From: Methanobacterium sp.
GTDB taxonomy: Archaea; Methanobacteriota; Methanobacteria; Methanobacteriales; Methanobacteriaceae
Direction: 5' to 3'
Assembly (NCBI GenBank): GCA_019084405.1
Contig: JAHRFX010000105.1
Span: 1 to 62,774, forward strand
DNA length: 62,774 bases
Part shown: positions 17,217 to 26,141 of the stretch, piece by piece
Position numbering within the stretch: the first letter of the stretch is position 1
Layout of the letters: each line of letters opens with the position of its first letter
Program-made: the position numbers and the translations under genes
The notes under the pieces: model-generated
Told to the model about the DNA's origin: nothing
The model's input: the letters and a program-made list of their open reading frames with translations, nothing else
The model's database searches: none

Positions 17217-17495
17217 ATGATTCCCATGCTGGAGATTATATTTTTCTTAATGATATTTTTTATCTTTGCCCTATTTTCTAGAAAACTGGAAAATAATTCT
17301 ATAACTCAGATATTTTTGGTGCTAACCTCCTTAATAACCGCCTTATTACTTTTTATCACATTTAATTTCCAGGATTCATTCCCTTACATACTTATCGTGG
17401 CGGAACTGGCCCTGCTACTGGTTTTCAGATGCCTCCCGAATTGGGCTTTCTTATACTATAAAGAACATGATTTGACTCTAAGCTATTGGGTGTAG
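17217..17495 (+). CDS. Small membrane protein of unknown function
   Basis: 92 residues with three hydrophobic segments (about 3-21, 30-50 and 55-72) and a charged C-terminus. No family recognised. It starts about 130 nt from the divergent aroC start and is followed within 75 nt by the glycosylase gene. The last 20 residues are not hydrophobic and could result from a frameshift, but I cannot show that. Treat as a plausible small gene. Confidence 0.5.
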   Translation: MIPMLEIIFFLMIFFIFALFSRKLENNSITQIFLVLTSLITALLLFITFNFQDSFPYILIVAELALLLVFRCLPNWAFLYYKEHDLTLSYWV

Positions 17496-17568
17496 GGACG
17501 CCTCCAATTTGTATGCACACTGGATTAAGAAGAACCAGAATATTTGAATTTACGATGAGTGATAACTT

Positions 17569-18288
17569 ATGAAAGCTTTGAAAATAGCCAAGTCTTCTAT
17601 CTTAATGAATATCTATGAAAGATTACTCTCTTTATATGGGCCCCAGGGCTGGTGGCCATTGATAAATTATAAAGGTTCCCCACCCACCAAAACCGGTTCT
17701 ATGCAGGGGTATCATCCTGGTAATTATGATCTCCCTGAAAATAATAAACAGATTTACGAGATTATGTTAGGGGCCATACTGGTTCAAAATACTAACTGGA
17801 AATTAGCTGAACAGGCTTTATTACGATTAAATGATGAAACAGGTATTGATCCTGAAAAAATACTTCAATTAAGTGCCAGTGATTTGAAAGAGACCATAAA
17901 ATGTGCTGGATTTTTTAATCAGAAGGCAAATTATCTAAGGAATATAACTGAGTTTTTTATAAAATTAGAAGGACGCACTCCCCACAGAAAAGAAATCTTA
18001 GCTATAAAGGGTGTGGGGGAGGAAACTGCAGATTCTATTTTATTATATGCTTACCATAAACCTGAATTTGTGGTGGACGCATATACCAGACGTATATTCC
18101 ATTATCTGAATTTTACTAATCAAAAAGCAAAATATAAGCAAGTTAAAGAACTATTTGAATTAAATTTACCGGAAGATGTGCCTCTTTTCCAGGAATACCA
18201 TGCACTTATTGTGGAACATGCTAAAAGACACTACATTAAAAAACCATTTAAAGATGAAGCCCTCCAGGAGTTCAAGATAAATAAATAG
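17569..18288 (+). CDS. HhH-GPD DNA glycosylase, MagIII/endonuclease III-related
   Basis: 239 residues. The N-terminal YGPQGWWPL and the block EIMLGAILVQNTNWKLAEQAL are typical of the endonuclease III-related, 3-methyladenine glycosylase III group. The helix-hairpin-helix reads IKGVGEETADSILLY, with Glu where lyases have catalytic Lys, followed by VVDAYTRR with the conserved Asp. This suggests a monofunctional glycosylase. No Cys cluster follows, unlike Nth at 757. Removal of alkylated bases is the likeliest job, inferred from the MagIII resemblance. ATG 17605 (MNIYERLL) is an alternative start. Confidence 0.82.
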   Translation: MKALKIAKSSILMNIYERLLSLYGPQGWWPLINYKGSPPTKTGSMQGYHPGNYDLPENNKQIYEIMLGAILVQNTNWKLAEQALLRLNDETGIDPEKILQLSASDLKETIKCAGFFNQKANYLRNITEFFIKLEGRTPHRKEILAIKGVGEETADSILLYAYHKPEFVVDAYTRRIFHYLNFTNQKAKYKQVKELFELNLPEDVPLFQEYHALIVEHAKRHYIKKPFKDEALQEFKINK

Positions 18289-18566
18289 ATTTATAATTAA
18301 ATCACCATGGAATCTACTATGTAAAAGACTTTTTTTATATGTTTCAGGAAGTTTTGATATATCTTCACCAGTTTAAAATATAAACAATGCTGATATCCCG
18401 GTAGATTTAAAGCCTAAATCCGGAGCAGTATATAACCTCATAAATCTGGTAAAACATTTTAAAAAATTCTTAAAATTTATATAAAAAAGATAAATTAATA
18501 AAAAATCAATACGATATAAAATATTAATTCTTTTTATAAAACCTTTTTAAAAGGAGAAAATGTAAA

Positions 18567-19358
18567 ATGCCCCTTAATTTTTCAGATATCAGTGTTTTTA
18601 TTATTAAATTAACCTTCAAATCCCGCTTTAAACTATCAAAACTCTGCAAAAAAATACCTCCTCTGGCCCGGGCAGCTGATATTTTATTTTTCCAGGGTGA
18701 CGATATCCTGGTAATCCCCCGGGATAATACCATTAATAAACAATACACCGCAGTGGAAATAAATCATGATATCCCGGTCCCCCAGAAAGAAACAATACTA
18801 CCTGGCCAGGTATTAAAGGAAATAATACTAAAATCCCGTTACCATGTTATTATGGATAAGTGTATTTGTCGTGTATCCACTGGTTGTGAGAATTATCCCC
18901 ATGAATTGGGTTGCTTATTTTTAGGAAGGGGAGCCCTAAAGATTTCTCCCAAATTAGGGAAAAGGGTTTCCACTAAACAAGCTATAAAACACGTTGAAAA
19001 ATGCCAAAAGGCAGGCCTGGTTCATATTATTGGTAGAAATAAAATAGACAGTGTTTGGTTAAATACAGGGCCTAAAGAGGATCTTTTATCCATTTGTAAC
19101 TGCTGTCCCTGTTGTTGTTTGTGGAAGATGACCCCGGAACTTCCAGATAATATTGCTAAAAGTATAGTCCCTATGAGGGGCATAGAGATCAAGTTCCAGG
19201 AAGAACTATGCAATGGATGTGGCCAATGCTTCTCTTCTATCTGTTTTGTAGAAGCAATTACTTTAAAAAGTGATAAGGCTATAAGAGACCCTGAAAGATG
19301 CAGGGGATGTGGTAGATGTGCTGAAATTTGTAATAGGGGGCTTTCCAGGTTGAAATAA
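18567..19358 (+). CDS. Cys-rich 4Fe-4S ferredoxin-domain protein
   Basis: 263 residues. The C-terminal 60 residues form a two-cluster ferredoxin (CNGCGQCFSSIC and CRGCGRCAEIC). Upstream is a dense run CNCCPCCC (about residue 175-182) and an earlier CICR. The N-terminal region, with basic residues, has no signal peptide. The layout resembles archaeal 4Fe-4S binding proteins of unknown redox partner; I cannot name a specific enzyme. ATG 18567 has AAAGGAG upstream. Flanked by gaps of over 200 nt on both sides, so probably its own transcription unit. Confidence 0.8.
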   Translation: MPLNFSDISVFIIKLTFKSRFKLSKLCKKIPPLARAADILFFQGDDILVIPRDNTINKQYTAVEINHDIPVPQKETILPGQVLKEIILKSRYHVIMDKCICRVSTGCENYPHELGCLFLGRGALKISPKLGKRVSTKQAIKHVEKCQKAGLVHIIGRNKIDSVWLNTGPKEDLLSICNCCPCCCLWKMTPELPDNIAKSIVPMRGIEIKFQEELCNGCGQCFSSICFVEAITLKSDKAIRDPERCRGCGRCAEICNRGLSRLK

Positions 19359-19593
19359 AATCAGATGCAGTTAAAAATTCAATTGAGCATGTGCAGTCAC
19401 TGGTAGATGTGGAGTCTGATTAAGATCAGGACATTACAAAAGATATATAAAAATTTAAGGACTACTCTTAATAATATTTAGATAAATAATCCTGATATTT
19501 AATACTGTTTTCAAATATTAAAAATGGGATTAAACTATTATTATTAAATTTTAGTAGAACAAAATCATTTAAATTAAATTATAAGGTGATTAA

Positions 19594-20562
19594 ATGGAAT
19601 TTCCAATAACCCGGATGCGCCGACTTAGAAAAAATTCTCAAATAAGGGACATTTTACAGGAAACCCGTTTGGTGCCTGAAAACTTCATCTATCCTGTTTT
19701 TGTTAAAGAAGAACTTAAAAAAGGTCAGGTAGAATTAATCGACACCATGCCTGGACAAAAACGTTACGCCCTGGAGGATATGGTGGATGAGGCTAAAATT
19801 CTGGAAGAAAAAGGATTAAAATCAATATTATTATTTGGTTTGCCGGCTATAAAGGACGATTTTGGTTCTTCAGCCCATGATCCCCAGGGAATTGTACAAA
19901 AATCCATAAAACTTCTAAAAGAAGAAACCAATCTGGTGGTAATGACCGATGTTTGCCTTTGCCAGTACACCAACCAGGGTCACTGTGGAATTGTGGAAGA
20001 TGGAAAAATACTTAATGATGAAACCCTGGAACATTTAGCTCAGATTGCTTTAAGTCATGCTGAAGCAGGGGCAGATGTGGTGGCTCCTTCTGATATGATG
20101 GATGGAAGGGTAGATGCCATAAGGGAAATGCTGGACCTTAATGGATTTGAAGATACCTTAATCATGTCCTATGCAGCTAAATATGCTTCTGCATTTTACG
20201 CCCCCTTCCGGGACGCCGTATGCTCCGGGCCCTGTTTTGGGGATAGAAAAACCTATCAGATGAATCCTTCCAATACTCGGGAAGCACTCCGGGAGGCGGA
20301 ACTGGATTTAATGGAAGGTGCAGATATATTGCTGATTAAACCGGCCCTGGCCTACCTGGACATTATAAAAATGATTAAAGAGGAATTCAAAGTACCCACC
20401 GCTGCTTATAATGTAAGTGGGGAATATTCAATGCTCAAAGCAGGAATAGAAGCAGGATATCTCACAGAAGAATCTGTATATGAGACCTTACTTTCTATTA
20501 AACGTGCCGGGGCAGATCTAATTATATCTCATTTTACCCCTGAATTTTTGGAAATATTATAA
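19594..20562 (+). CDS. hemB: Porphobilinogen synthase (delta-aminolevulinic acid dehydratase)
   Basis: Condenses two 5-aminolevulinate molecules to porphobilinogen, an early step toward coenzyme F430, sirohaem and cobamides. 322 residues, full length. Seen are the metal-binding DVCLCQYTNQGHCG, ASAFYAPFRDA after the first active-site Lys (MSYAAKY), the Schiff-base Lys in LLIKPALAYLD, and YNVSGEYSM. The Zn-type Cys residues are present. RBS AAGGTG precedes ATG. The CitG-like gene starts 21 nt downstream, so the two may be co-transcribed. Confidence 0.97.
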   Translation: MEFPITRMRRLRKNSQIRDILQETRLVPENFIYPVFVKEELKKGQVELIDTMPGQKRYALEDMVDEAKILEEKGLKSILLFGLPAIKDDFGSSAHDPQGIVQKSIKLLKEETNLVVMTDVCLCQYTNQGHCGIVEDGKILNDETLEHLAQIALSHAEAGADVVAPSDMMDGRVDAIREMLDLNGFEDTLIMSYAAKYASAFYAPFRDAVCSGPCFGDRKTYQMNPSNTREALREAELDLMEGADILLIKPALAYLDIIKMIKEEFKVPTAAYNVSGEYSMLKAGIEAGYLTEESVYETLLSIKRAGADLIISHFTPEFLEIL

Positions 20563-20583
20563 TATTATAATAGAGGTTTAATA

Positions 20584-21507
20584 ATGGATCGGGATTATAT
20601 TGTCAAAGCTGCCCAGATAGCATCGGTTTTAGAAGTAAGCGGCCATCCAAAGCCGGGAAATGTTCACCGTAATCGTGATTTTCATGATATGGTATTTGAG
20701 GATTTCTTAATAAGCGGAGTGGTTATTGGGGATATCATGAGAAAAACAGCAAAAAAAGGCGAAAGACTCAGCCTCGACTCTGACCTATCATCACTGGGAC
20801 TGGGAAAATTGATTTTAGAGGCAGTTCAGGAGACAAATAAATGGGTTTTGAATAATACCAATCTGGGTATTGTAATGCTTTTGATCCCTATTTCTGCTGC
20901 AGCTGCCATGAGTGATAGTTTCCTCCAATTAAGGGAAAATATTCACCTTTTACTGATTAACACCACTCCTAAAGATGCTGTAAATTTATATAAAGCCATT
21001 CATTTGGCTGATGCAGGGGGAATGGGCAAAAGGGATGATCTGGATGTTACCCATGAAGATTCCCATCAGGAACTGTTGGATAAAGAGATTAACATGTTCC
21101 AGATACTGGAGATTTCTGCCCGATGGGATTTACTGGCCAGGGAACTAACCACTAAAATGCCGGTTACCTTTGAATATGGATTTAAAGTTTTTAAAAAAAT
21201 AAAAAAGTATCATAATATAAACTCTGCTACGGTACAGACCTTTTTAACTATCTTGTCCTGTTTTCCAGATACCCTTATCTCCCGTAAATATGGAATGGAT
21301 ATATCCCGGGAGGTTTCCTGTGAGGCCAAGGATATATTAGATAAGGGAGGAATATTAACCAGAGAGGGCTGCCAGGAACTGGAAATTTTTGATGAGAAAT
21401 TATTCCAGAATAAATACAATCCCGGCACCACTGCTGATTTAACTGCTTCATCTATAATGGTGGCATTATTAGAGAATTATGATCATGAAAGCTGGACTAA
21501 AGATTAA
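20584..21507 (+). CDS. Triphosphoribosyl-dephospho-CoA synthase family protein (CitG/MdcB-like)
   Basis: 307 residues. Family blocks are SGHPKPGNVHRNRDF near residue 20, NTNLGIVMLLIPISAAA near 90, and GGMGKRDDLDVTHED in the middle. In bacteria CitG makes the prosthetic-group precursor of citrate lyase. No citrate lyase genes are visible here and archaeal members may act on a different phosphoribosyl-type substrate. Sits between hemB (21 nt) and pheS (30 nt) on the same strand, suggesting one transcript. Confidence 0.8.
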   Translation: MDRDYIVKAAQIASVLEVSGHPKPGNVHRNRDFHDMVFEDFLISGVVIGDIMRKTAKKGERLSLDSDLSSLGLGKLILEAVQETNKWVLNNTNLGIVMLLIPISAAAAMSDSFLQLRENIHLLLINTTPKDAVNLYKAIHLADAGGMGKRDDLDVTHEDSHQELLDKEINMFQILEISARWDLLARELTTKMPVTFEYGFKVFKKIKKYHNINSATVQTFLTILSCFPDTLISRKYGMDISREVSCEAKDILDKGGILTREGCQELEIFDEKLFQNKYNPGTTADLTASSIMVALLENYDHESWTKD

Positions 21508-21537
21508 TAACCTCTTTATTAATGGGAAGTGACTCTA

Positions 21538-23088
21538 ATGAGCAAAGAAAATGCTAGGATCATCAATGAATTACATATTTACGAAAAAAAAGTTCTAAAA
21601 GCCCTGGAAAAATCCAGGCAATCACTTATCCCCGAGGATATAGTCCAGTCTCAGAACCTGGATATTAAATCGGTTATGAGTGCAGCCGGGTCACTGGCTT
21701 CTAAAGGCCTGATTAAAGTTCAAAAGGATACCGATGAAATTTTAAGTTTATCCCCTGATGGAGAGACATTTGCCCGGGAGGGTCTGCCTGAGAGAAAGCT
21801 ACTGGAAATTTTATATTTACAGAAAAATATCCCTATGAAAGATATAGGAGATGAAACTGGATTAAATCCAAAGGATGTTAAAATAGGAGTGGGTTGGTTA
21901 GTAAGGAAAAAATGGGCTAACATAGATCAGGGTGTTGTAAAAATCACCACCCGGGGTGAGGATTCTCACAGAACCCCTCAAATAGATGAAAAACTTCTCC
22001 ATATACTTTTAGAACAGTGTAAACTATCTTCCAGCAACCTGGAAGAAGAACTAAAAGATGGGCTTAAACTTCTAAAAAGTCGTAAAGGCTTAATTAATTT
22101 TGATAAAATTACTGATCATACTATTTCTATAACTAAAAAGGGCCAGAACCTTTTAGAGGATGGTATAATAATTCAGGAAGAGGCCACCCAGCTTACTCAC
22201 CATCATTTAAAAACAGGTAAATGGAAAAACCTCAATTACAGGGGGTATGATATACAGGCTGAGTACCCGGAGTTCTACCCTGGTAAAATGCATCCTTTAA
22301 GACGGATAATGGAGGAGATAAGGAATATATTTTTGAATATGGGGTTTACTGAATCCAGGGGACCAATTCTAGAATCAGCATTCTGGAATTTCGATTCCCT
22401 TTTTCAGCCTCAGGACCATGCTGCCCGGGAAATGCAGGACACTTTTTATATTAAAAATCCATCTACTTCCCGGCTGCCTGAAGAAGGGCTGGTGGATAAA
22501 GTGAAACAGGTTCACGAAGACGGGGCCCGGACCGGTTCTGAGGGGTGGTGCTACCATTGGGATAAAGACGTGGCCCGTCAATCAGTACTGCGTACCCATA
22601 CCACCTGTGTTTCGGCACGATTTTTAAAAGAAAACCCTCCTCCTTTAAAGATGTTTTCAATAGGTCGGGTTTTCAGAAGGGAAACCATTACGTACAAGCA
22701 TTTACCGGAGTTTAATCAGGTGGAAGGTATTGTGGCTGCAGATGAAGTTAATTTTAGAAATTTACTGGGAATATTAAAAGAATTTTATAAAAAACTGGGC
22801 TTTGAAGTGAGATTCCGTCCGGCGTACTTCCCCTACACCTATCTTTCCATCGAGTGCGAAATTTATCTGGAAGAAAAAGAAAGCTGGATAGAACTGGGTG
22901 GCGCAGGAATGTTCCGTCCGGAGGTTCTAGAACCATTAGGCGTGGAAACGCCTGTAGCGGCTTTTGGACTGGGTATAGAAAGATTAGCCATGATAGAATT
23001 AGGAATTAAAGATATAAGGATGCTTTATAAAAGTGATATAGGTTGGCTGCGAAATCTACCTCTTAAAAATGGAATAAACCTGGAATGA
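21538..23088 (+). CDS. pheS: Phenylalanine--tRNA ligase alpha subunit
   Basis: Charges tRNA-Phe as an alpha2beta2 enzyme. The N-terminal 200 residues form winged-helix-like repeats, as in archaeal PheS. The class II catalytic core follows: motif 2 region FSIGRVFRRE, FNQVEG, and motif 3 GLGIERLAM. 516 residues from the ATG at 21538, which has GGAAGTGA upstream; a GTG three codons earlier is possible. The beta subunit gene is not in this window. Confidence 0.96.
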   Translation: MSKENARIINELHIYEKKVLKALEKSRQSLIPEDIVQSQNLDIKSVMSAAGSLASKGLIKVQKDTDEILSLSPDGETFAREGLPERKLLEILYLQKNIPMKDIGDETGLNPKDVKIGVGWLVRKKWANIDQGVVKITTRGEDSHRTPQIDEKLLHILLEQCKLSSSNLEEELKDGLKLLKSRKGLINFDKITDHTISITKKGQNLLEDGIIIQEEATQLTHHHLKTGKWKNLNYRGYDIQAEYPEFYPGKMHPLRRIMEEIRNIFLNMGFTESRGPILESAFWNFDSLFQPQDHAAREMQDTFYIKNPSTSRLPEEGLVDKVKQVHEDGARTGSEGWCYHWDKDVARQSVLRTHTTCVSARFLKENPPPLKMFSIGRVFRRETITYKHLPEFNQVEGIVAADEVNFRNLLGILKEFYKKLGFEVRFRPAYFPYTYLSIECEIYLEEKESWIELGGAGMFRPEVLEPLGVETPVAAFGLGIERLAMIELGIKDIRMLYKSDIGWLRNLPLKNGINLE

Positions 23089-23131
23089 TTAAAAAAAATA
23101 AATATTGCTGTTTTATCGGGATTAAACTTAT

Positions 23132-23602
23132 TCAATACTGTACCTGGTAGTATTCTCCATCATCCTTTTTTAATTTTCTTAAGATCTTTTTATTCTCTAA
23201 GGAAATAATTATATGATACATCCTGAAATTACTTACCTTCAAAGGACCATATAATAGATTACCCTCTAAGATATATCTGGATATAATTCCCTGGGGGTTA
23301 GCTATTTTTCTTATAATTTCCAGGGCTTCTAGTTCTAATTGGTTCAATTCAGCGGTTTTAACATCTTTCTGAGTATCAACCACTTCTATTTCATCATCCA
23401 GATAATTGGCCTTAATTTTCCCTTCATCTCCCCGTGAAACAAGACCTTTTTTTTCCAGATTATCTAAAACCTCTTTGATTTCGTGTTCAGATAAATCAAG
23501 ATCCATCTTTAGTATATTTTCTGAAAGGCCTCCAGTATAATCCATCTGAAGATATTTAAGTTGGTTAAACACACTTTTTTCTTTCTTGGTAATGGTAATC
23601 AT
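23132..23602 (-). CDS. Winged-helix-type DNA-binding protein of unknown role
   Basis: 156 residues that look like two tandem winged-helix units: an N-terminal helix-turn-helix with LSENILKMDLDLSEHEIKEVL and a C-terminal one with SRYILEGNLLYGPLK. No Cys, no ligand-binding motif. Probably a transcriptional regulator, but no target can be inferred. Convergent with pheS and about 100 nt upstream of the CBS gene in the same direction. Confidence 0.65.
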   Translation of the reverse strand: MITITKKEKSVFNQLKYLQMDYTGGLSENILKMDLDLSEHEIKEVLDNLEKKGLVSRGDEGKIKANYLDDEIEVVDTQKDVKTAELNQLELEALEIIRKIANPQGIISRYILEGNLLYGPLKVSNFRMYHIIISLENKKILRKLKKDDGEYYQVQY

Positions 23603-23699
23603 GATTTGCCTGGAATATTTTTATTATTCAAGAAAAATTAACAGGATACTGCTTATACTTAATTAATTAGAACCAGAAAAAAATAATAATTTAATATAT

Positions 23700-24101
23700 T
23701 CAGGAGGGTGTCAATAATTCGGCAGCTACCATCCTACAGATATCTGTTTTAGTTATAACTCCCACTGGTTTATTGTCTTCCATAACCAGCAAACCGGATA
23801 TGTCTGCTTTTAACATTAAGTTAGCTGCATCCTCGATACCATCATCAGCAGAAATGGTAATAACATCTTCTACCATAATTTCGGCTATTGTTACTTCTTC
23901 TATTTCAGATGGACCGGGTTTAATGGTTCCTAATACTCCAATCAAATCAGTATAAGATACCACTCCCAGGGCCTTATCATTTTCATCCAGAACAAATAAC
24001 CTTCTGACCCCATGTTTGTACATTTTTTCAAAAGCTTCTAAAGGTAAGGTATAATGACTTATAGTTATAACTTCATGATTCATGGCTTCTTTAACCTTCA
24101 T
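23700..24101 (-). CDS. Tandem CBS-domain protein
   Basis: 133 residues made almost entirely of two CBS domains. The first has MKVKEAMNHEVITISH and RRLFVLDENDKALGVVSYTDL, the second has IMVEDVITISADDG and GLLVMEDNKPVGVITKTDI. CBS pairs bind adenosyl nucleotides and usually regulate a partner. No fused output domain. RBS GAGGAAAT precedes the ATG. Divergent from nikR. Confidence 0.9.
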   Translation of the reverse strand: MKVKEAMNHEVITISHYTLPLEAFEKMYKHGVRRLFVLDENDKALGVVSYTDLIGVLGTIKPGPSEIEEVTIAEIMVEDVITISADDGIEDAANLMLKADISGLLVMEDNKPVGVITKTDICRMVAAELLTPS

Positions 24102-24276
24102 ATTATTTCCTCTTATAATTAATTTAGAATCCAGTACCTTTATATTTTTATATTATAATTTAACTTAATCCTTCCCCTTACCTAAGGCAAATTTTATATA
24201 GGGCTATGAACTTTTTATATAGATATATTTTTACCAAAATACTTATTACTTAATTACTATATTATAATTATCAGTG

Positions 24277-24318
24277 TGCCATAATTTGATGATTTATATT
24301 ATTTGATTGTTCATGGCA
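24277..24318. promoter_or_regulatory. Candidate operator dyad upstream of nikR
   Basis: TGCCAT at 24277-24282 is repeated as ATGGCA at 24313-24318, an exact 6-bp dyad with a 30-nt AT-rich spacer, ending 25 nt upstream of the nikR TATA box. The position would suit an activator or an upstream repressor. Known NikR half-sites are spaced more closely, so assignment to NikR is only a guess. Confidence 0.35.
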
Positions 24319-24342
24319 GACAATATTGCTCTGGTAAAAAAG

Positions 24343-24350
24343 TATAAATA
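24343..24350 (+). promoter_or_regulatory. TATA box of the nikR operon
   Basis: TATAAATA preceded by an A-rich BRE-like stretch. It lies 41 nt upstream of the nikR ATG, predicting a transcript start near 24375 and a short leader holding the GGGGGA ribosome site at 24380-24385. Confidence 0.55.
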
Positions 24351-24390
24351 TGATGTATTGGTATTAATATAATAACTACGGGGGAACATT

Positions 24391-24810
24391 ATGATGAGAA
24401 TAAGCATGTCATTACCTAAAAAATTGTTACATGAATTTGATGAAGTTTTAAAAGATAGAGGATATCAATCCCGATCTAAAGGAATACGTGACGCCCTTAA
24501 AGATTACATAGTCCGTTATCAATGGATGAATGAAATGGAAGGTGAAAGGATTGGTGTGGTTGCAGTAATATTTGATCACCACTACACCGGTGTAATGGAA
24601 GACCTGGCGGATATTCAGCATGACTATCGAGACGCCATCAATGCGGTGATGCATGTACACATGACCGATAAATACTGCCTGGAAGTAATTGTGGTCAGGG
24701 AAAATGTGGATAAAATACGCAACCTGACTGAAAAAATGATGAGACTCAAAGGGGTCGAACACGTAAGACTAACCAGTACTGCTACTGGAGAGCACATAGA
24801 TCATGATTAA
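24391..24810 (+). CDS. nikR: Nickel-responsive transcriptional regulator
   Basis: A ribbon-helix-helix repressor with a C-terminal ACT-like nickel domain. 139 residues. N-terminal MRISMSLPKKLLHEFDE is the DNA-binding strand and helix. The nickel site residues are all visible: QHDYRD, HVHMTDKYCLEVIVV (His, His and Cys). Bacterial NikR represses nickel uptake when the metal is abundant. A methyltransferase and a hydrogenase maturation protease follow directly, tying nickel sensing to nickel-enzyme assembly. Either of two adjacent ATGs could be the start. Confidence 0.95.
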   Translation: MMRISMSLPKKLLHEFDEVLKDRGYQSRSKGIRDALKDYIVRYQWMNEMEGERIGVVAVIFDHHYTGVMEDLADIQHDYRDAINAVMHVHMTDKYCLEVIVVRENVDKIRNLTEKMMRLKGVEHVRLTSTATGEHIDHD

Positions 24811-24824
24811 TTAAAAACTCATTT

Positions 24825-25601
24825 ATGAAATTCTGGGCTACTCCCTATCATAATAATCTCCTGAAAGACCAGGAGAGGTTATCTGCTTTTTATGAAGCAA
24901 TAAAAACCAAATCAAGGGGTATAGTTTTTGATTTAGGTTCGGGAAGTGGGATAATGTCCTGCTTCGCAGCCCCCTATTCTGATTTTATTTATTCTATAGA
25001 GATTCATCCCCAATCGGCAGCATATGCTGCAGAAAACCTCAAGGGTTGGAAAAACATTAAGATTATAAATTCTGATGTCACCAGGGTTAATTTCACCTGT
25101 AAAGCGGATGTAATTATATGTGAAATGTTGGATACGGCATTAATTGACGAAGAACAGGTCCCGGTATTGAATCATGCCTTAAAATACCTTAATTCGGGAG
25201 GGGTTGTTATTCCGGCCGGGGCCTTAAATGGTGCGGAACTGATCAGCATGGAAAACCCTCGACTGGTTTATGAAGATCAGGTTAAAATCGATTACAGGGT
25301 GCTGGGTTCTCTGGTAATTTATGATTCCCTATTTTTTAACCAGGAAATTATAGAAGAAGTGGATGAGGATATTGATTTTCCCCTAAAAAAATCAGGAAAG
25401 ATAAATGCACTAAAACTCACCACCTTCACCTTACTTAGTGAAGATTTAATATGCGGGCCTACTCCCATGTTGAATCCTCCACTTTTTATACCACTGGATG
25501 AATTATATGCAAATAAAGGAGATAAAGTGACTGTAAATCTTGCTTACACCATGGGGGGTGGTTTAGATAGCATTCGAACAAAAATTAAAAACATTTCTTA
25601 A
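24825..25601 (+). CDS. SAM-dependent methyltransferase, PRMT-like
   Basis: 258 residues. Motif I is VFDLGSGSGIMS, the acidic loop after strand 2 is SIEIHPQS, and the segment ICEMLDTALIDEEQ resembles the double-Glu loop of protein arginine methyltransferases. The C-terminal 100 residues form a beta-rich domain, also PRMT-like. Substrate unknown. Located 14 nt after nikR; the hydrogenase protease frame overlaps its last 35 bases. A protein substrate connected with nickel enzymes is conceivable but unproven. Confidence 0.72.
   Translation: MKFWATPYHNNLLKDQERLSAFYEAIKTKSRGIVFDLGSGSGIMSCFAAPYSDFIYSIEIHPQSAAYAAENLKGWKNIKIINSDVTRVNFTCKADVIICEMLDTALIDEEQVPVLNHALKYLNSGGVVIPAGALNGAELISMENPRLVYEDQVKIDYRVLGSLVIYDSLFFNQEIIEEVDEDIDFPLKKSGKINALKLTTFTLLSEDLICGPTPMLNPPLFIPLDELYANKGDKVTVNLAYTMGGGLDSIRTKIKNIS
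25553..25569 (+). promoter_or_regulatory. G-rich Shine-Dalgarno and probable AUA start of the hydrogenase protease
   Basis: GGGGGGTGG at 25553-25561, inside the methyltransferase gene, is followed 5 nt later by ATA at 25567. An in-frame stop (25564-25566) lies just before it. No ATG, GTG or TTG occurs until codon 22, which is past the conserved first beta strand. Confidence 0.5.
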
Positions 25602-26055
25602 AAGTAGTAAAAAATTAGTAATTCTAACTATGGGAAATGAGTTAAGAGGTGACGATGGGTTGGGCCCCTGCATTGCTCAAAAATTATCTCCACTGATTGG
25701 AGATAGCCCATCCACCGTGGTAATGGATGGAGGAGCTGTACCAGAAAACTTTACAGGAGCCATCAGAAAGGAAAAACCCAGCCATATACTGATAATTGAT
25801 GCAGTAGATATGAAAGAGTTGCCTGGGTATATCAGAATTATTAAAACAGAAGAAATTGCTAACTATAATATATCAACCCATGCCATGCCCCTTTCCTTTT
25901 TAATAAAATACATACAATCTGATATGGATGTGGAAGTTATTATACTGGGTATACAACCGGGTAAAATGGAAATAGGTCTTAAAATATCCAAAGAAGTTAA
26001 AAAAAGTATAGAATATCTAATTAATTTTTTTAAATCTATTTATACCGGGAATTGA
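25567..26055 (+). CDS. hycI: Hydrogenase maturation protease (HycI type)
   Basis: Cleaves the C-terminal tail of a [NiFe]-hydrogenase large subunit once nickel is inserted. Family motifs are GNELRGDDGLGP with the metal-binding Glu, LIIDAVDMKELPG with Asp, and STHAMPLSFL with His. Starting at the first ATG (25630) would remove the strand KKLVILTMGNEL, so I favour the AUA at 25567, giving 162 residues, the usual family length. Overlaps the methyltransferase gene and shares the nikR operon. Which hydrogenase it matures cannot be told here. Confidence 0.85.
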   Translation: MAFEQKLKTFLKSSKKLVILTMGNELRGDDGLGPCIAQKLSPLIGDSPSTVVMDGGAVPENFTGAIRKEKPSHILIIDAVDMKELPGYIRIIKTEEIANYNISTHAMPLSFLIKYIQSDMDVEVIILGIQPGKMEIGLKISKEVKKSIEYLINFFKSIYTGN

Positions 26056-26141
26056 TTATTTAATGCACCTATCAATCAGAATCATTTTATAGAAAGTAAT
26101 ATTCTTTTACCAAAAAATAAAGGAATTATATAGATGGAAAA

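Noticed and set aside
18376..18486. Short frame reading NADIPVDLKPKSGAVYN between the glycosylase and ferredoxin genes
   Set aside because: It looks protein-like, but it is about 35 residues, has no start or ribosome site, and no homologous gene is recognisable. Could be a relic; not enough to call.
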